From contig NC_065409.1 of assembly GCF_024362695.1 (NCBI RefSeq), forward strand, positions 434,001 through 498,000: a stretch of DNA of 64,000 bases. The letters are read 5' to 3'. The DNA comes from Pectinophora gossypiella. Its lineage: Eukaryota > Arthropoda > Insecta > Lepidoptera > Gelechiidae. A model generated the notes under the pieces. That model did not search any database. It saw only the letters and a program-made list of their open reading frames with translations, and was not told where the DNA came from. The stretch's first letter is position 1. The number at the start of each line of letters is the position of its first letter. Positions 11,212 to 23,200 of this stretch are shown in pieces. A program made the translations under genes and the position numbers.

Positions 11212-11964
11212 TGTTACATCAAAAAAACTTACGAGCCACTTTCCACTTTTGAGGTTATTTGGATTTTTTTTTTTTTTTTTTTGTTTTGGTTTTCCCCGAA
11301 GGGTAAGGCAAAGGGAACTATGCCCATACAGCCATGTCTGACGTATTTTTTTTCTTGATGATTAATGAAATGATGAAAGGTGATGATGATGAAACCTAAG
11401 CCCCCACCCTCGGAGTAGACTCCTACTCCGAACCCCAAACGAATTAACTCAAAAGTCCGCATAAACTTTTGAGTTATGAAGCGGCTTCCCAGCACGAAGC
11501 GAAAATAGGCAGATACACTTTGTTTATTGAATACTCCAATATAATAACACTCGCGAATGTCTTCCGACTAACTTAATGCGATCATTAACCACAAAACACC
11601 ACTTCGTATTAATTATTTAGATTACTCAATGAAGAAAGCAACTGTCCCGTTCCCGTTTCCCGCCGAAAAGCCCGAGGTTATTTGGATTTGGAATGTTTTG
11701 CTACTTGACTTTGTTTTTTTTTATATTTATCAATCTGATTGATAAATAAGCATATCACCACCGGTGCTAAGTAGTCACTTGAAAATAAAACAGTTTTACG
11801 TGTATCCGAGTATAATTTTACCTGTCAAAAATGGAAATTAGTCAAAAATCGATACTGTAATCAGCTGATTGTTTATAAATTAACATTTGTTATCATTTGC
11901 GGCGATAATTACCATAATTCAAATTGTTTTCAATGTTTTTTCTTATGTGAATACATCCGGAACC
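11212..11964. promoter_or_regulatory. Divergent GTPBP10 / PGAP3 promoter region, interrupted by a retroposon
   Basis: The 753 bp separating the two start codons must hold both promoters. Removing the insertion and one target-site copy (11267-11689) leaves about 330 bp, the size of a typical bidirectional promoter. No clear TATA box was seen. Confidence 0.55.
11267..11673 (-). mobile_element. Retroposon with poly-A tail and 16-bp target-site duplication
   Basis: The direct repeat GAGGTTATTTGGATTT occurs at 11251-11266 and 11674-11689. A poly-T run directly follows the left copy, so the element is inserted on the minus strand with its poly-A tail at the left. The body (CCCCGAAGGGTAAGGCAAAG) has no open frame of note and looks like a SINE or a 5'-truncated LINE. 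Confidence 0.85.
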
Positions 11965-14900
11965 ATGAAACAAAGCGTATTATTTGCAGTTCTTATTGTT
12001 TTCATTTATAATTTCTCGCCATCCTTAGCAAGCGAAGGCGACCGGTCACCGTTCTATGAAAACTGTGTGAAAAATTGTAGAATCAAAAACTGCACGGAAG
12101 GTGAGTTTAGAATGTGTAACAGTGCCACAACTTGAATAATAGAAAAACTGCTTTTCAACAAATATGGTCGGCATTGTGATGCCGGCGGCGGCAACAGGTA
12201 GGAACCAGCTATTAAATATTTGGTATTGTTATGATGTTCTGTTGTTTAATCGGTATGTTTTCAATCACAATATGTGGTTGCGATCCTCAGCTGTGATGAA
12301 ACGACGAAGAATAAGAACATTTGATTGCTTTTATATTTAGTTTAAATAAATTATTATTAAATGCAGATTATTATTGTTGATTGTTTATTGAATGCAGATG
12401 GTGCAAATTTCACACCAGAGACAGCACACAAGCAGGACTTCTGGGCCTGGCTGGTGGGTTGGCAGTGCCGGGATGAATGCCGGTATCACTGCATGTGGCG
12501 CACTGTAGACGCTTACCAGGAACGTGGTTATCCCATACCCAAGTTTCATGGAAAAGTAAATAATGAATTATTTACATACCTACTTAATTTAACTATAAAA
12601 ATATCAGAGTAATCTTTATAAAAATACAACACGTGTTAAGGTTTAATTAAACTGATAATATTCACTGCCCATAGCACTGTCTAGAGACACATTATTCTGG
12701 GCCAGATTGAGGGTAGGGAGTGTTAGAGGAAGAGCGCCGGTTAGGTGGGTGGACCAGGTCAAGTTGGTGGCAGGGGGCCCTATACAAAGAACTGTGCATA
12801 TGGCACAAGACCAAACCCAGTGGAGGAAGATTAAATATTGTTAACATTAAAAGTTGCTAAGTTACTCAACATCTTTTGTGTTCTATTTCTATCATGGAGA
12901 TGTAGAACAGTATAATTTCCGTGCTTGATAATTTATCTCCATTATAGTAGTTGTTCATGCTACTTTTATGTCAATACAAAATAGATTAAAGAAGTCCTAA
13001 CAAAGTTAACTAACAGTGAATGGTAACACAAGGTTATCTTTAGCATAATGTGGTGACCCCAATAGAGAGTCACATTGGTACAGTGCATGAAATAGAATAG
13101 AATAAACTTCATTTCCAAAACAGTGAAGGATACAAAATTACTTACATTAAGATTAACAATTTATGACTAGTAGCTACCACTGCCCAAGGAAATGGAACTT
13201 ACTCAGCATATTGTTGCTAAGAGTATGGTATGAGAACCCGAGAAATAACATTGGCATAGACTCCAGCAACACCAACTCACTTTGTTCCCCAGTGGCCGTT
13301 CCGGCGCGTGTACGGCGTACAGGAGCCGGGCTCCGCGCTGGCATCGGGGCTGAACCTCGCGGCCCATGTCTACATGTACCACCAGCTCATCGAGGACTAC
13401 CGCTTCTGCTACAAGCACAGCCCCATGATTGTCTTCTGGCACTTCTTCTTCTGTGTAAGCTGGGACAACTGCTTCTTGGAAACTTAGAATTATAACATAT
13501 AGTATACACGCAAAATAGGTACAGTTTAGAAAGGGAAAGAAAATGGTTTCTTGGTAATTAAATATTATTTACTAAACATACTCAACAAGTTACATAAAAT
13601 AATATAAGTTGAAGTTATACATTATCAAACATAAACCCTTCTAGAGGAACCTGTCTCTTAGGAGGCAGATCTGTATACTTGTTATTAACTTTAAGTTTGT
13701 GCAGGTATTTTTCTAAATAAAATGATAGATAGATAGATAAAATACTTAAAAAAAAAATGTTTGGAATTCATTCAAAAATTCTCCTCTAATCTCAAGTAAT
13801 TGACCTGCCTTTAACATGGAGGAGATGCACAATCAGGTCAAAATCAGAAGAGTAACTGTGGAAAACCTACTTACTCTATGTGTCTCTTGTAACCCCCGAC
13901 GCTACGCGGAGAGGAGGAAGTTTCATCCCTTTGTGGCGATTTGGCAATCATGTGGGATTGGTGATCGTTATAACGGAGTTTTATTTCCACCCACCGTCAA
14001 CGTCGCACTATATTACCGAATACCAGCATAACCCTAAACCTTTTTCTGTGAGACTGTCCGTCCACGCCATAGTACCTCCACAAAAGATGGTCTGATTTAG
14101 TTGCGGTCTTTTTTTGTAAAAGAATTGTGTAGTTTTACCATAAAGTAACTAATAAGCTACATAAAACAGAGGAGTAGAACACTGGTGGCGACAATTTATA
14201 CTAAATCTAAAGTGTACTGTATCTTGGTTTTAAATGTAACGGTTGGTACCCCAGATCTGCACGCACGCGTGGGCGTGGTCGACGGTGTTCCACGCGCGAG
14301 ACACGCCCTTCACCGAGTTCATGGACTACGCGTGCGCCCTGTCTATGGTCATGATTCTATTCATCGCGGCTGTTATCAGGTATCTAACATCTAGATAACA
14401 TATGTAGATCGTAGAGTGTAGATACCAGTGTTGTCGACAAATCTATCACTATGCTTCCCATTATCCATTTAGCCTAAAGTGACAACTCAATCTTCTTCTA
14501 TTGTGTGGGTTGTGTGGTGGATTACCCACCTCATCAACCCTGGTGACAGGGTTACCGACTTACGACTTATTACGACAACATATTTACATTAATAAGTAGT
14601 AACTGGGATCAACCGCTTAACGTGCCTTCCGAAGCATGGATCATCTTACTTTCGGACAATCAGATGATCAGCCTGTAATGTCCTAACCAAACTAGTGATC
14701 ACAATAATTATTGGATTTCTCCTCCTCAAATAAGCGCGAAAAAAAAATCGAAGTCTATGTGGTTGTTGTTGTTGTTGTGTATGGAAACATCTTGCAAGGC
14801 TTTGGAGCTGAGTTGGCTACCTGAGCCTTAAACTCAAGGAAACAGTACAAAAAAAAAATATTTATTTTTCAAAATTGGCTTACAAAGTTAGCGCTTTTTG

Positions 14901-16915
14901 AACGTCAAACAAAATTACATAATTATTATGTAACTAGCTGTAAAACTACTACCACATCGGAATCTGTAACGCTGAGGGAAAGACGTACTTTTTGCCCGTG
15001 TCTGTATTCTACAACAACTCTTCTTCAATATAATCAATCGTTATTCCAGGTTGCTGTTCCGCAAGAAGAAGGTGGCGCTAGTAATTGTTCTGATGTCGAT
15101 AATGTTCTTCATACACCACGTGCGGTACCTCTACTCCGGCAAGGTCGACTACGAGTACAACATGACCGTTAACATCGTCATTGGTGAGTCACACGGCCAT
15201 CAGATCTAGGAAGCGCGTCCACTGGATAGGCGAGCGGCGTCGCGACGTCGTCTCCGAATAACTGCCACACAGACAACGTTTGGCGCGGATTGTCATAAAC
15301 ACTGATTTAAAAGCTGCTGTTGCTGTTTCTTGTCATTTCTTCTCCTCAGAAATAACACCTTACGAAATGACGTAGATTCAGGCCAATCTAGTAATTAGTG
15401 TTCCGTATGCTCCGTATTCTACGATTACACACATAGACACGCGGTCTTCTAATTTCTGATTCCCATATACCTTAAGTATATTATCCCAATTAAGAATTGG
15501 GTAGTTTCCTAAGCCATAGATAAATTATAAAAAGCCCATAACTAAATAAAGACAGATCTAAAGGTGACAAAAAACATAAGTGCGACATTATGATTACGTT
15601 TTTCTATGACTGGTTGCTTTTTTATACAAAATCCATAGTAATTTCGTGTTTTGACGTTTAGTAAAAAGTAACTGATTTGACTAGTTGGAAACTATCGTAT
15701 TCAATTGAATTGGAAATGTGTTATTACTGCCTGTATTCGGGCTGGTTTTAAGTTGTTTAACAAGTGAATGTGTCCCCAGGCATGCTGGCGACAGCGCTGT
15801 GGATGGTGTTCTCGCTGGGCGCGCTGTGCGGCGGGCAGCACGCAGCGCGGCGCTACGTGTGGCGGCTGGTGGTGTTCTGCAAGCTGTCGGGCGCCGCCGT
15901 GCTGCTCGAGCTGTTCGACTTCCCCCCCTACCTCGACTACTGGGACGCGCATGCGCTCTGGCATCTCAGCACTGCGCCGCTGCCGCTTCTCTTCTACAAG
16001 TTAGTACCTCAGAATATTTGAACCCTTTGAATATCGGAACTGTTTTGGAATACCGAAGCTCTTGGATTACCAGAACGCAGCATATAATATAAACTCTCAC
16101 CTGTATTCCCAATTGGGCTAATCAGAGGTACAGCATCGCAGGATGAACTGACTGCCCATGCTTCTCACCTGAGCTTTCTCTTAGACCAACGTGGTGAGCC
16201 GTAGCGCCAACAAGGTCTGGTATTTCAACGGTGTCTGATATTTCCAAGGATACATCGCGTTCCTTTAGTAGTGCCAAAGGGAATAACGACATTTGAATCT
16301 AATTCCTGCAGAAAAATATCTAAAGTACATAATTCTCTCCTAGACATTCAGTTAATATACCAGACTGCTCTTTATGCGTACAACAATAGAGAGTTGTACA
16401 GTTGCAGAGGTGACAGACGAGGACACGATGCTCGGCACGCGCATATACTCGACAGGGTGCCTCATAGGCTCCGGAGGAGCGCGAAAACTGTGCATGTCAT
16501 GGCCCCGGGAGTGTACAACAAACTGCCTGACCATATCAAACAAGCAAAGAATTGTACTATATTTAAATTTAAACTTAAAAAATGGCTTATTGAGCAGGCA
16601 TTCTATAGTTTTGACGACCTGTAATTGAATATATTTTAATGTAATTGAATTCCGAAGTAATATTTAATTTAATTGAATTTTGTAATATCTGTGACGTGTA
16701 ATTATTATTATCAATAAATGACTATGACTATGACTATGACTATGACTATAAACTTTGAATCGTCAATAAATTTATACATGAGCATTTATATGTGAATGTT
16801 ACAACGGTGGTATAATTGTTCCAGATTCGTCATGGACGACCTGGACTACATGGCGGCGGCGTCCAAGAAGTGCGAGCGCTCCAAGAGTACCAAGACTGAC
16901 TACAAGATCGCATAA
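11965..16915 (+). CDS. PGAP3: PGAP3 (Per1-like), GPI-anchor fatty-acid remodelling
   Basis: Seven-span Golgi/ER protein of the CREST superfamily that removes the sn-2 acyl chain from GPI anchors (family knowledge). Coding exons: 11965-12100, 12398-12555, 13293-13454, 14255-14379, 15050-15183, 15780-15999, 16825-16915. They join in phase to 341 aa; the human protein is about 320. The N-terminus is a signal peptide (SVLFAVLIVFIYNFSPSLAS), followed by a Cys-rich lumenal part (CVKNCRIKNC, CRDECRYHC). Putative catalytic CREST features are the S..FH..D set in AWSTVFHARD and the HALWH histidine pair near the C-terminus. A polyadenylation signal lies at 17200-17205. The C-terminal tail is Lys/Ser-rich. 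Confidence 0.95.
12690..12840 (+). repeat. Decayed LINE fragment (C-terminus of a reverse-transcriptase ORF)
   Basis: It translates in part as GRAPVRWVDQVKL followed by MAQDQTQWR, the typical end of a non-LTR retrotransposon polyprotein. It lies in PGAP3 intron 2. Confidence 0.6.
13500..13745 (+). repeat. LINE 3' end with (GATA)n tail
   Basis: A sequence ending in an AATAAA-like block and GATAGATAGATAGAT at about 13723-13740. It looks like the 3' terminus of a non-LTR element in PGAP3 intron 3. No reading frame was recognised. Confidence 0.45.
14490..14700 (-). mobile_element. tRNA-derived SINE (family 1), partial
   Basis: It has the shared 3' block (TGTGTGGGTTGTGTGGTGGA) and body (CTTACTTTCGGACAATCAGA) but lacks the tRNA-like head. 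It lies in PGAP3 intron 4. Confidence 0.7.
15499..15695. mobile_element. MITE with GTAGTTTCC termini, copy 2
   Basis: The same termini and interior as 6494-6740, with an internal deletion. It lies in PGAP3 intron 5. Confidence 0.7.
16290..16755 (+). mobile_element. 5'-truncated non-LTR retrotransposon with (TGACTA)n tail
   Basis: An open frame to 16624 ends with a recognisable reverse-transcriptase-ORF terminus (APGVYNKLPDHIKQAKN, FKFKLKKWLIEQAF). It is followed by an AATAAA and five TGACTA units at about 16717-16748. It lies wholly in PGAP3 intron 6. Confidence 0.75.
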
Positions 16916-16979
16916 ACTGGCAACATTCCCACGTTTTCTAGTCACTATCTCTAAGATTACAAGTAAGACGCATTGTTAT

Positions 16980-17251
16980 CAAGACGGACAATTTTTATTC
17001 ACAATTTTTAACGGACACTTTGAATTTGGAACGGACGAGGACAATACGTTACAAACGTGGTAACCCACATAAAGACGCGCGGGCACAATTTTTTTTTCGA
17101 TGTTTTTGGCCCGGATTCATATAACTTTAAGCCATAGAAAATTCGACTACAAACAGTGACTACTGTTGTCGTACCTATTTGAAATTAATATCTTTTATAA
17201 ATAAACTGTAAAATACCGCGCCCGCGCTTTCATTATGGGGTGTTAGGGTGG
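16980..17251. other. Overlapping convergent 3' ends of PGAP3 and gene B
   Basis: The PGAP3 polyadenylation signal is at 17200-17205 (+). The nearest minus-strand AATAAA for gene B is at 16994-16999. If used, the two 3' UTRs overlap antisense by about 200 bp. Confidence 0.45.
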
Positions 17252-20200
17252 TCATCCATCGAGTATCAGTCGTTTCCACTGCTCGCCGCAGTGTATGCCA
17301 AGTTTGTGTTTCTTCAGCCACGCCAGGCCCTTGGTGGCCGACTTGGTGGAGCGAGGGAGGAACGGCTTCTTCTCCACTGGCATCGGCTCTTGTTTCACCT
17401 GATTAAAAACAAATTTTACGATTATATCCCAATTGGGATAGTCAGAGATACATCCATCGCAAGATGAACTAAGGTACCCATACCACACTGAGCTTTCTGT
17501 TAGACCAACGTGGTGAACGGTATCGCCGTCTATAATGCTCGAGATAACTGTGTAAGTGTAAACTGCACTTAAATTAACAACTCATTGGTGCAAGTACGCT
17601 ACCGCTATTTATTATAAAATTCATTTGTAACATGACCCCTGATGATGATGATGTGTCAAAACCTTCGTATGGAGTATAGCCCTCTATGGATGTGAAACTT
17701 GGACACTGACACAGAAGGACAGAGAGAGACTCGAGGCCTTTGAAATGTGGTGTTGGAGGAGGATGGAAAGAATAAGTTGGACAGAAAGGGTTACAAATGA
17801 GGAAGTGCTAGTAAGAGTAAGGGAAAAGAGACAAATACTGAGAATTATTGAGGACAGAAGAGGCAAGATGATTGGACACATAATAAGACACGACGAATTC
17901 ATTAAAAACATCATAGAAGGAAAGCTAGAAGGAAAGAGAGGAAGGGGAAGACCAAGAAGAGCTTACATGGAACAGATTAAAGAAAAGGTTAACGTCGTGT
18001 CTTATAGGGAAGTCAAGGAATTGGCCTTTGATAGACTGGAATGGAAAATGCTACACCGACAAGAGCGTGGCTCTTAAATTGATGATGATGAACATGACCC
18101 CAGAACGGTAATCCTCCGCCCCGCACCATATCGTATTGGACGCCTACATCACCCCCTCTGGGTTTTACATTAGCTTTAAATGGGGGAAGCTTGCGCGGAA
18201 GCTTGCGGCTTGTGTCTCTCGCTCGCACTTACGCGGTAAGGCGGGACACGATAAGGGTGACATTTTTGTATAGTGTCCGGATGTGTCGGGATTTTATTAT
18301 CTACTCTTCTATCGTGTGGGTTGTGAGGTGGAGTATCAAGCTCAGCAACCCTGGTGTCAGGGTGGTGTCATTCTTTACTAACAATAAGATATATTTCATG
18401 AGTCAGATGCCTATCCTAGCGGACACAAACTTAATCTAATTTTAGTTTGACAGCTCTTCAACTAATGCGTCCTTCATTTACAATAACTGCGAGAAAGGGA
18501 TAGAGCTAGTTTTAGTCCTGTCAAATTAAGTTTTAAGTCGGTGCGTAATCGGCGCCACAATGCAGCATAAGTAATCCATAAGTCAATAAATATTTACTCT
18601 AGATGTAGGGCACTCCTAAAGGAGGTGTATCACTAGAATTTTACCTTTTTTATAACATTATTAATGTATTCGACTGTCAATGTAGATGTACAACACATGG
18701 GTAATGAATTATTAATAATAAATAGACATTTATAGACATATACCGATTTCATATTATAAACAGCGCACATTTTTTTCTTTGTTCTATTTTCCTTCCAGAC
18801 ATGCTTATAAATACTTCATTATCTCCCTAGCGTTAACCCGTGTTCATGGGGTGTGGTGTGGTGTGGTACCTAACCTAACCTAAGCGACTGCCTGTCTGAC
18901 CTTCCAACCCGCGAAGGGAAAACCAGCCCAATACAGGTTGGGTCACGTACCTCCGAAACGCATTTTCGGGAATGTGAGTTTCCTCGAGATGTTTTCCTTC
19001 ACTGCTGAGCACGTGATAAACATTTAAGACCAAACATGATTTCGAAAACAAATTCGAAAATTAGTTTGGTCCCGTGTTGGGATTTGACCTGCGACCTCAT
19101 AAGTGAGAGTCAAGCGTTCTTCTAACTGGGCTACCACGGCTCTAGACATGCCTAATAATATGCTAGCTAAATGGATTTATTGGAGATGTCCTTAGAAAAA
19201 GTTTAGTACGATTTAGTATGAACGGGCGTGCGTGTATGAAACGATTTATGAATGTGGAGGAAGCAGGAAAAGTGTGTCATCGTCGTAGCAAATTAGTTTA
19301 TATATTATAGTTAGCATAGTTTCTGCTGACCCCGGTGGGAAATAGGCGTGAGTTTATGTACCGGATTACCTGGGGTTGGTGATATACGCGTTGTTGGGCG
19401 GGCGTCGGCGCGTGGTAGGGCGCTCGTGGGGGCGGCGGGTAGCGCGGCATCAGGGCGGCGCGAGCTTCGTACTCGTTCCAGAAGGGCGCGCGCCGCTTCC
19501 AAGGGTCCGACTCGCGCGACCACGGCCGCTCCGACGAGTAGCGCCGCGTGTCGCCGCCGTGGAACGTCAGGTTCTCATTCCAGTGCCGCCGGTATTCCTA
19601 CAAACCCATACTAAAGTAACGCTAACTATTATAGGTTTCTGGTTTACATAATACCGGGTGTTAGTGACATCGGGGGATGATTCAGCCCATGATTCCGAGT
19701 TGATATCAAGTGAAATTTTCCGTCGCAAAAGTAAGGATTTGAAATTAATAAAAAAAATACACTAAAATTTTCATGAATTTTCCGACAGGAAATTACACTT
19801 GTTACCTAGTATGTATGTACTTGCCTGGCCTATGCTCAGCAGTGGGCGTCGTACGGCTGATGATGATGATGTACTTGTACAGGGTGTAAGTAACATCGTA
19901 ACGAACACTGAGAGGAATGATTTAGCTCATTATTCTGAGTTAATATCAAGTGGAATTTTCCATCGCAAAAGTATACAATTGAAAATATATAAAAAAAAAC
20001 AACTAAAAAAGTCATGAATTTTGCGACAGAAAATTTCGCTTGATATTAACTCAATCATGGTTGGAATTATCCGTCTAAGTATTCGTTACCATGTCACTAA
20101 CACCCTGTAATACGATGCAACTATCAGACACATGATGCTATCAGGGAGTTATCTAGCAGATAGTGTTACTGCTATAATTAAAACACATAATAACGGGTTC

Positions 20201-23200
20201 GGAGACTCCCGGAGTCTCATATCCCCATTTAAACGCGGTAAGAACCCGTTATTATGTGTTTTAATTATGATAATAATCGCGTAAACTTAAAACAGTGTTA
20301 CTGCTATCAGGCACTTAACTCGCGCTTATACACTTGTGTGAGTTTGCGTACCAGGGAAGTATGTAGTTGAAACACGATATTACGTTTTTTTTATACCTAA
20401 GACAAGTAGGCAGGCAGGCCACCTGGGATGGTAAGTGGTCACCCGGTGGTTTGCCTAATCCAAACACAAATTCAAACTCGAATGTGGAATTCATTGGTAT
20501 AGACCCGGGATTCAAACCCGTAACACTACGATGTAAGACACGCGTTCTCCGAACAAGGCTATCACGGATTCCCGAACAGCTATCAGGGTTTGAAGTATTC
20601 TTCAATTTAGGGATATGGAATTGTTCTTCAAAGAGCCTAGAACAAGAGGGTTGTTGTTGTTGCGTATGGCAGACAAATATCCTGCTTGGATCAAATATCC
20701 AGCTTAAGCTCCCTTAACCAAGTCTCTGCTGCATCCGTCACACAATGCAGCTCGGCTATACCACCTAGCGAAAAATCTGGACACGACTGAACCGGTGTAG
20801 GACCGACTATGGAAAGTCAAACCATCACCTATGTAAATGGGGCTTAAAGGAGTCACCATACTGTGAATGTGGTCACCCGGACAAGAGGGTTAAAAAGGCC
20901 ACATCTAAGAAAGCAATATTGCAATTTGACATTTGCGCATATAAAAGTAAGTGCGCAATGCAATCAAATGTCAAAAAGCAATATTGCTTTCTTAGATGAA
21001 TTGCTTCGATGTGGCCATTTTCACCCCCAGAAGCGAGATTTCGGTGTTGTTGTGTACCTGCTCCATATAAGGCGAGCGCTTGGGTCGTTGCGGGTCCCGG
21101 CGCGGAGTCTCGCGGCGCTGGTGGTAGCGCGAGTACGACACCTTGGAGTGCGCGCGGCGACGCGGCGCCGCCGCCTGCGAGCGAGCCAGCTGCCGCACGC
21201 GCTTGTCTATGTGCTGGCTCACCACCTGCTCACAATGGGTTAGATACATAAACAATACTCTCAATAATTACTCAAATTACCCAAAACGGCCTCTGTGGTC
21301 CAGAGCTTGAGCGTTAGGCTCACAATCCGGAGGTCCCGGGTTCTATTCCCGGTGGAGACATATCACAAAAAACACTGTGTGATCCCTAGTTTGGTTAGAA
21401 CATTACAGGCTGATCACCTGATTGTCTAAAAGTAACATGATCCATGCTTCGGAAGGCACGTTAAGCCGTTGGTCCCAGTTACTAATATAAGTGAGTAATC
21501 GTTATTTGAGTCATGTCAGGGGCCTTTGGCGGCTCAATAATAACCCTGACACCAGAGTTGATGAAGTTGGTAATTCACCTCACAACCCACACGATACAAG
21601 AAGAATAATTACTCAAGAATACATTTTTACACTAATCATAGCATTCATTCGGGTGTTGGATTTTATTGGACCTACCTACTTAGGTTTATACGTTTTAATT
21701 CTTGTGAAACTTTAAGTTACGGAAAATGGAATCGAAGCGTCCTTTACAGTTTAGCATTACTTACAAATTATTGCACCAAACCAAGGAAACAGTTACAATA
21801 AAGCTAACCTATAGGCCCACATCTGCGGTAGGTACTTAGAAGTATCTAGTTAACGTCTACTTACAGTCTCGTAGTCATCCGAGTCACTGGCGTCATCCTG
21901 CTCGTGCTCCGAAGACGTATCGTTCTTCTTCCGTCGTCGTCGCGGCCTGGTTGTGAACAGCCGCACCATTTTGCTGAACAGACCTTTCTTCTCCTTTTTC
22001 TGTAACATCATCTGAAGTCAGTGTTGTTTATTAATTGGAAACAGGTCGTGAAGTTTTAAGTACAAGAACTGTTTTAAGACAGTAGTTAAACAAAAACTTT
22101 ACAAAAAAGGTTATTATAAAGTTAGTGATTATTTAGAAGATATGAATGCATGGGATTAACTGTCTGAGAACTGATATTAGGCAGCTAAATTACTCAATTG
22201 TATACCAATATTTTATGTTTTATGTTTATTTTTATTTTTTTAAAGAACGTCTAGGGCCCTGTGCCGAGGTTTTTCTTGCAGCTTCTTTTCCCCGGCTATA
22301 CAGGTTGTGAGAAGCTGCAGTAGTTTTAGGCGGATGAGACGTTCGTTATGTAAAATTGACGATTCAAAGTGTAACTATGTTACCTACTGAATAAAGATAT
22401 TTTTGAATTTGAATTTGAATTTGTTTATTGCAAACTGTTCATACCTCTGCTTTGTCGTTGTCGACGACGGTGGCGTCGCTGTCCACGTCGCTGGTGACGG
22501 GCGTGTCGGTGTCCTCGTCGCTGGGCGAGGAGGCGCGCGGCTCATCCGCGTACTGCGCGGCGACAGCGCGCTCGCTGCCCGTGGACTGCAGCTCGCGGTC
22601 CGTCAGCAGGCTGAACACGCGTCGATCCACGCGCTGCTGCTGCGGCTGTTGGCCCTCACCGCTCGCTGTCGCCATCGTCGTCGTCGTGGTCGGCGTATTG
22701 CTTACCAGCTCCGTCTGAAAACTCTCCCCCCGTGACTCTTCTCGCCCCCCGAACCCCTTGTCTTCCAACCTTGGTGCTGGCTTCCGCTCGTCGCTCGGCC
22801 GCCTCACCTCCGAGTGCACCTCCGCGATCTTAGGTCGCCGCGGCTCCTCGGGCCGCCTGTTCGAAATTTTAAACTCGAATTTTTTTCTCGAATCGTCCGA
22901 TTTCAGATCGGCGTAGTCGCTCGTCGACGATTCCTTCGCCGGGTAGGTCATGTTAATCGCTATCGATTTGTATATTTCTTTGATGAGCTTCTCGGTCTCT
23001 TTGCTCCGCTGCTCGCGCACGAGCGAGTCGGTGTTGGTCGCAGTGTGCGCGGCGGGCACTCGCGCCGCCCCGCTCATGTTACGGAAGCAGCAGGCACATT
23101 GGCGGCCCGTGGTCTGGATGAACAGCGGGTAGTTCTGCATGCACTTCATGTGCGGGAAGGGCACGGTGGCGAGCGCGGCGGGCGGCGTGAGCTGGCTGGG

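Noticed and set aside
21276..21365. tRNA gene candidates (also near 380-449, 4930-5007, 39190-39270, 42062-42135)
   Set aside because: They have A- and B-box-like blocks but no closed cloverleaf acceptor stem, and they continue into a shared SINE body with target-site duplications.
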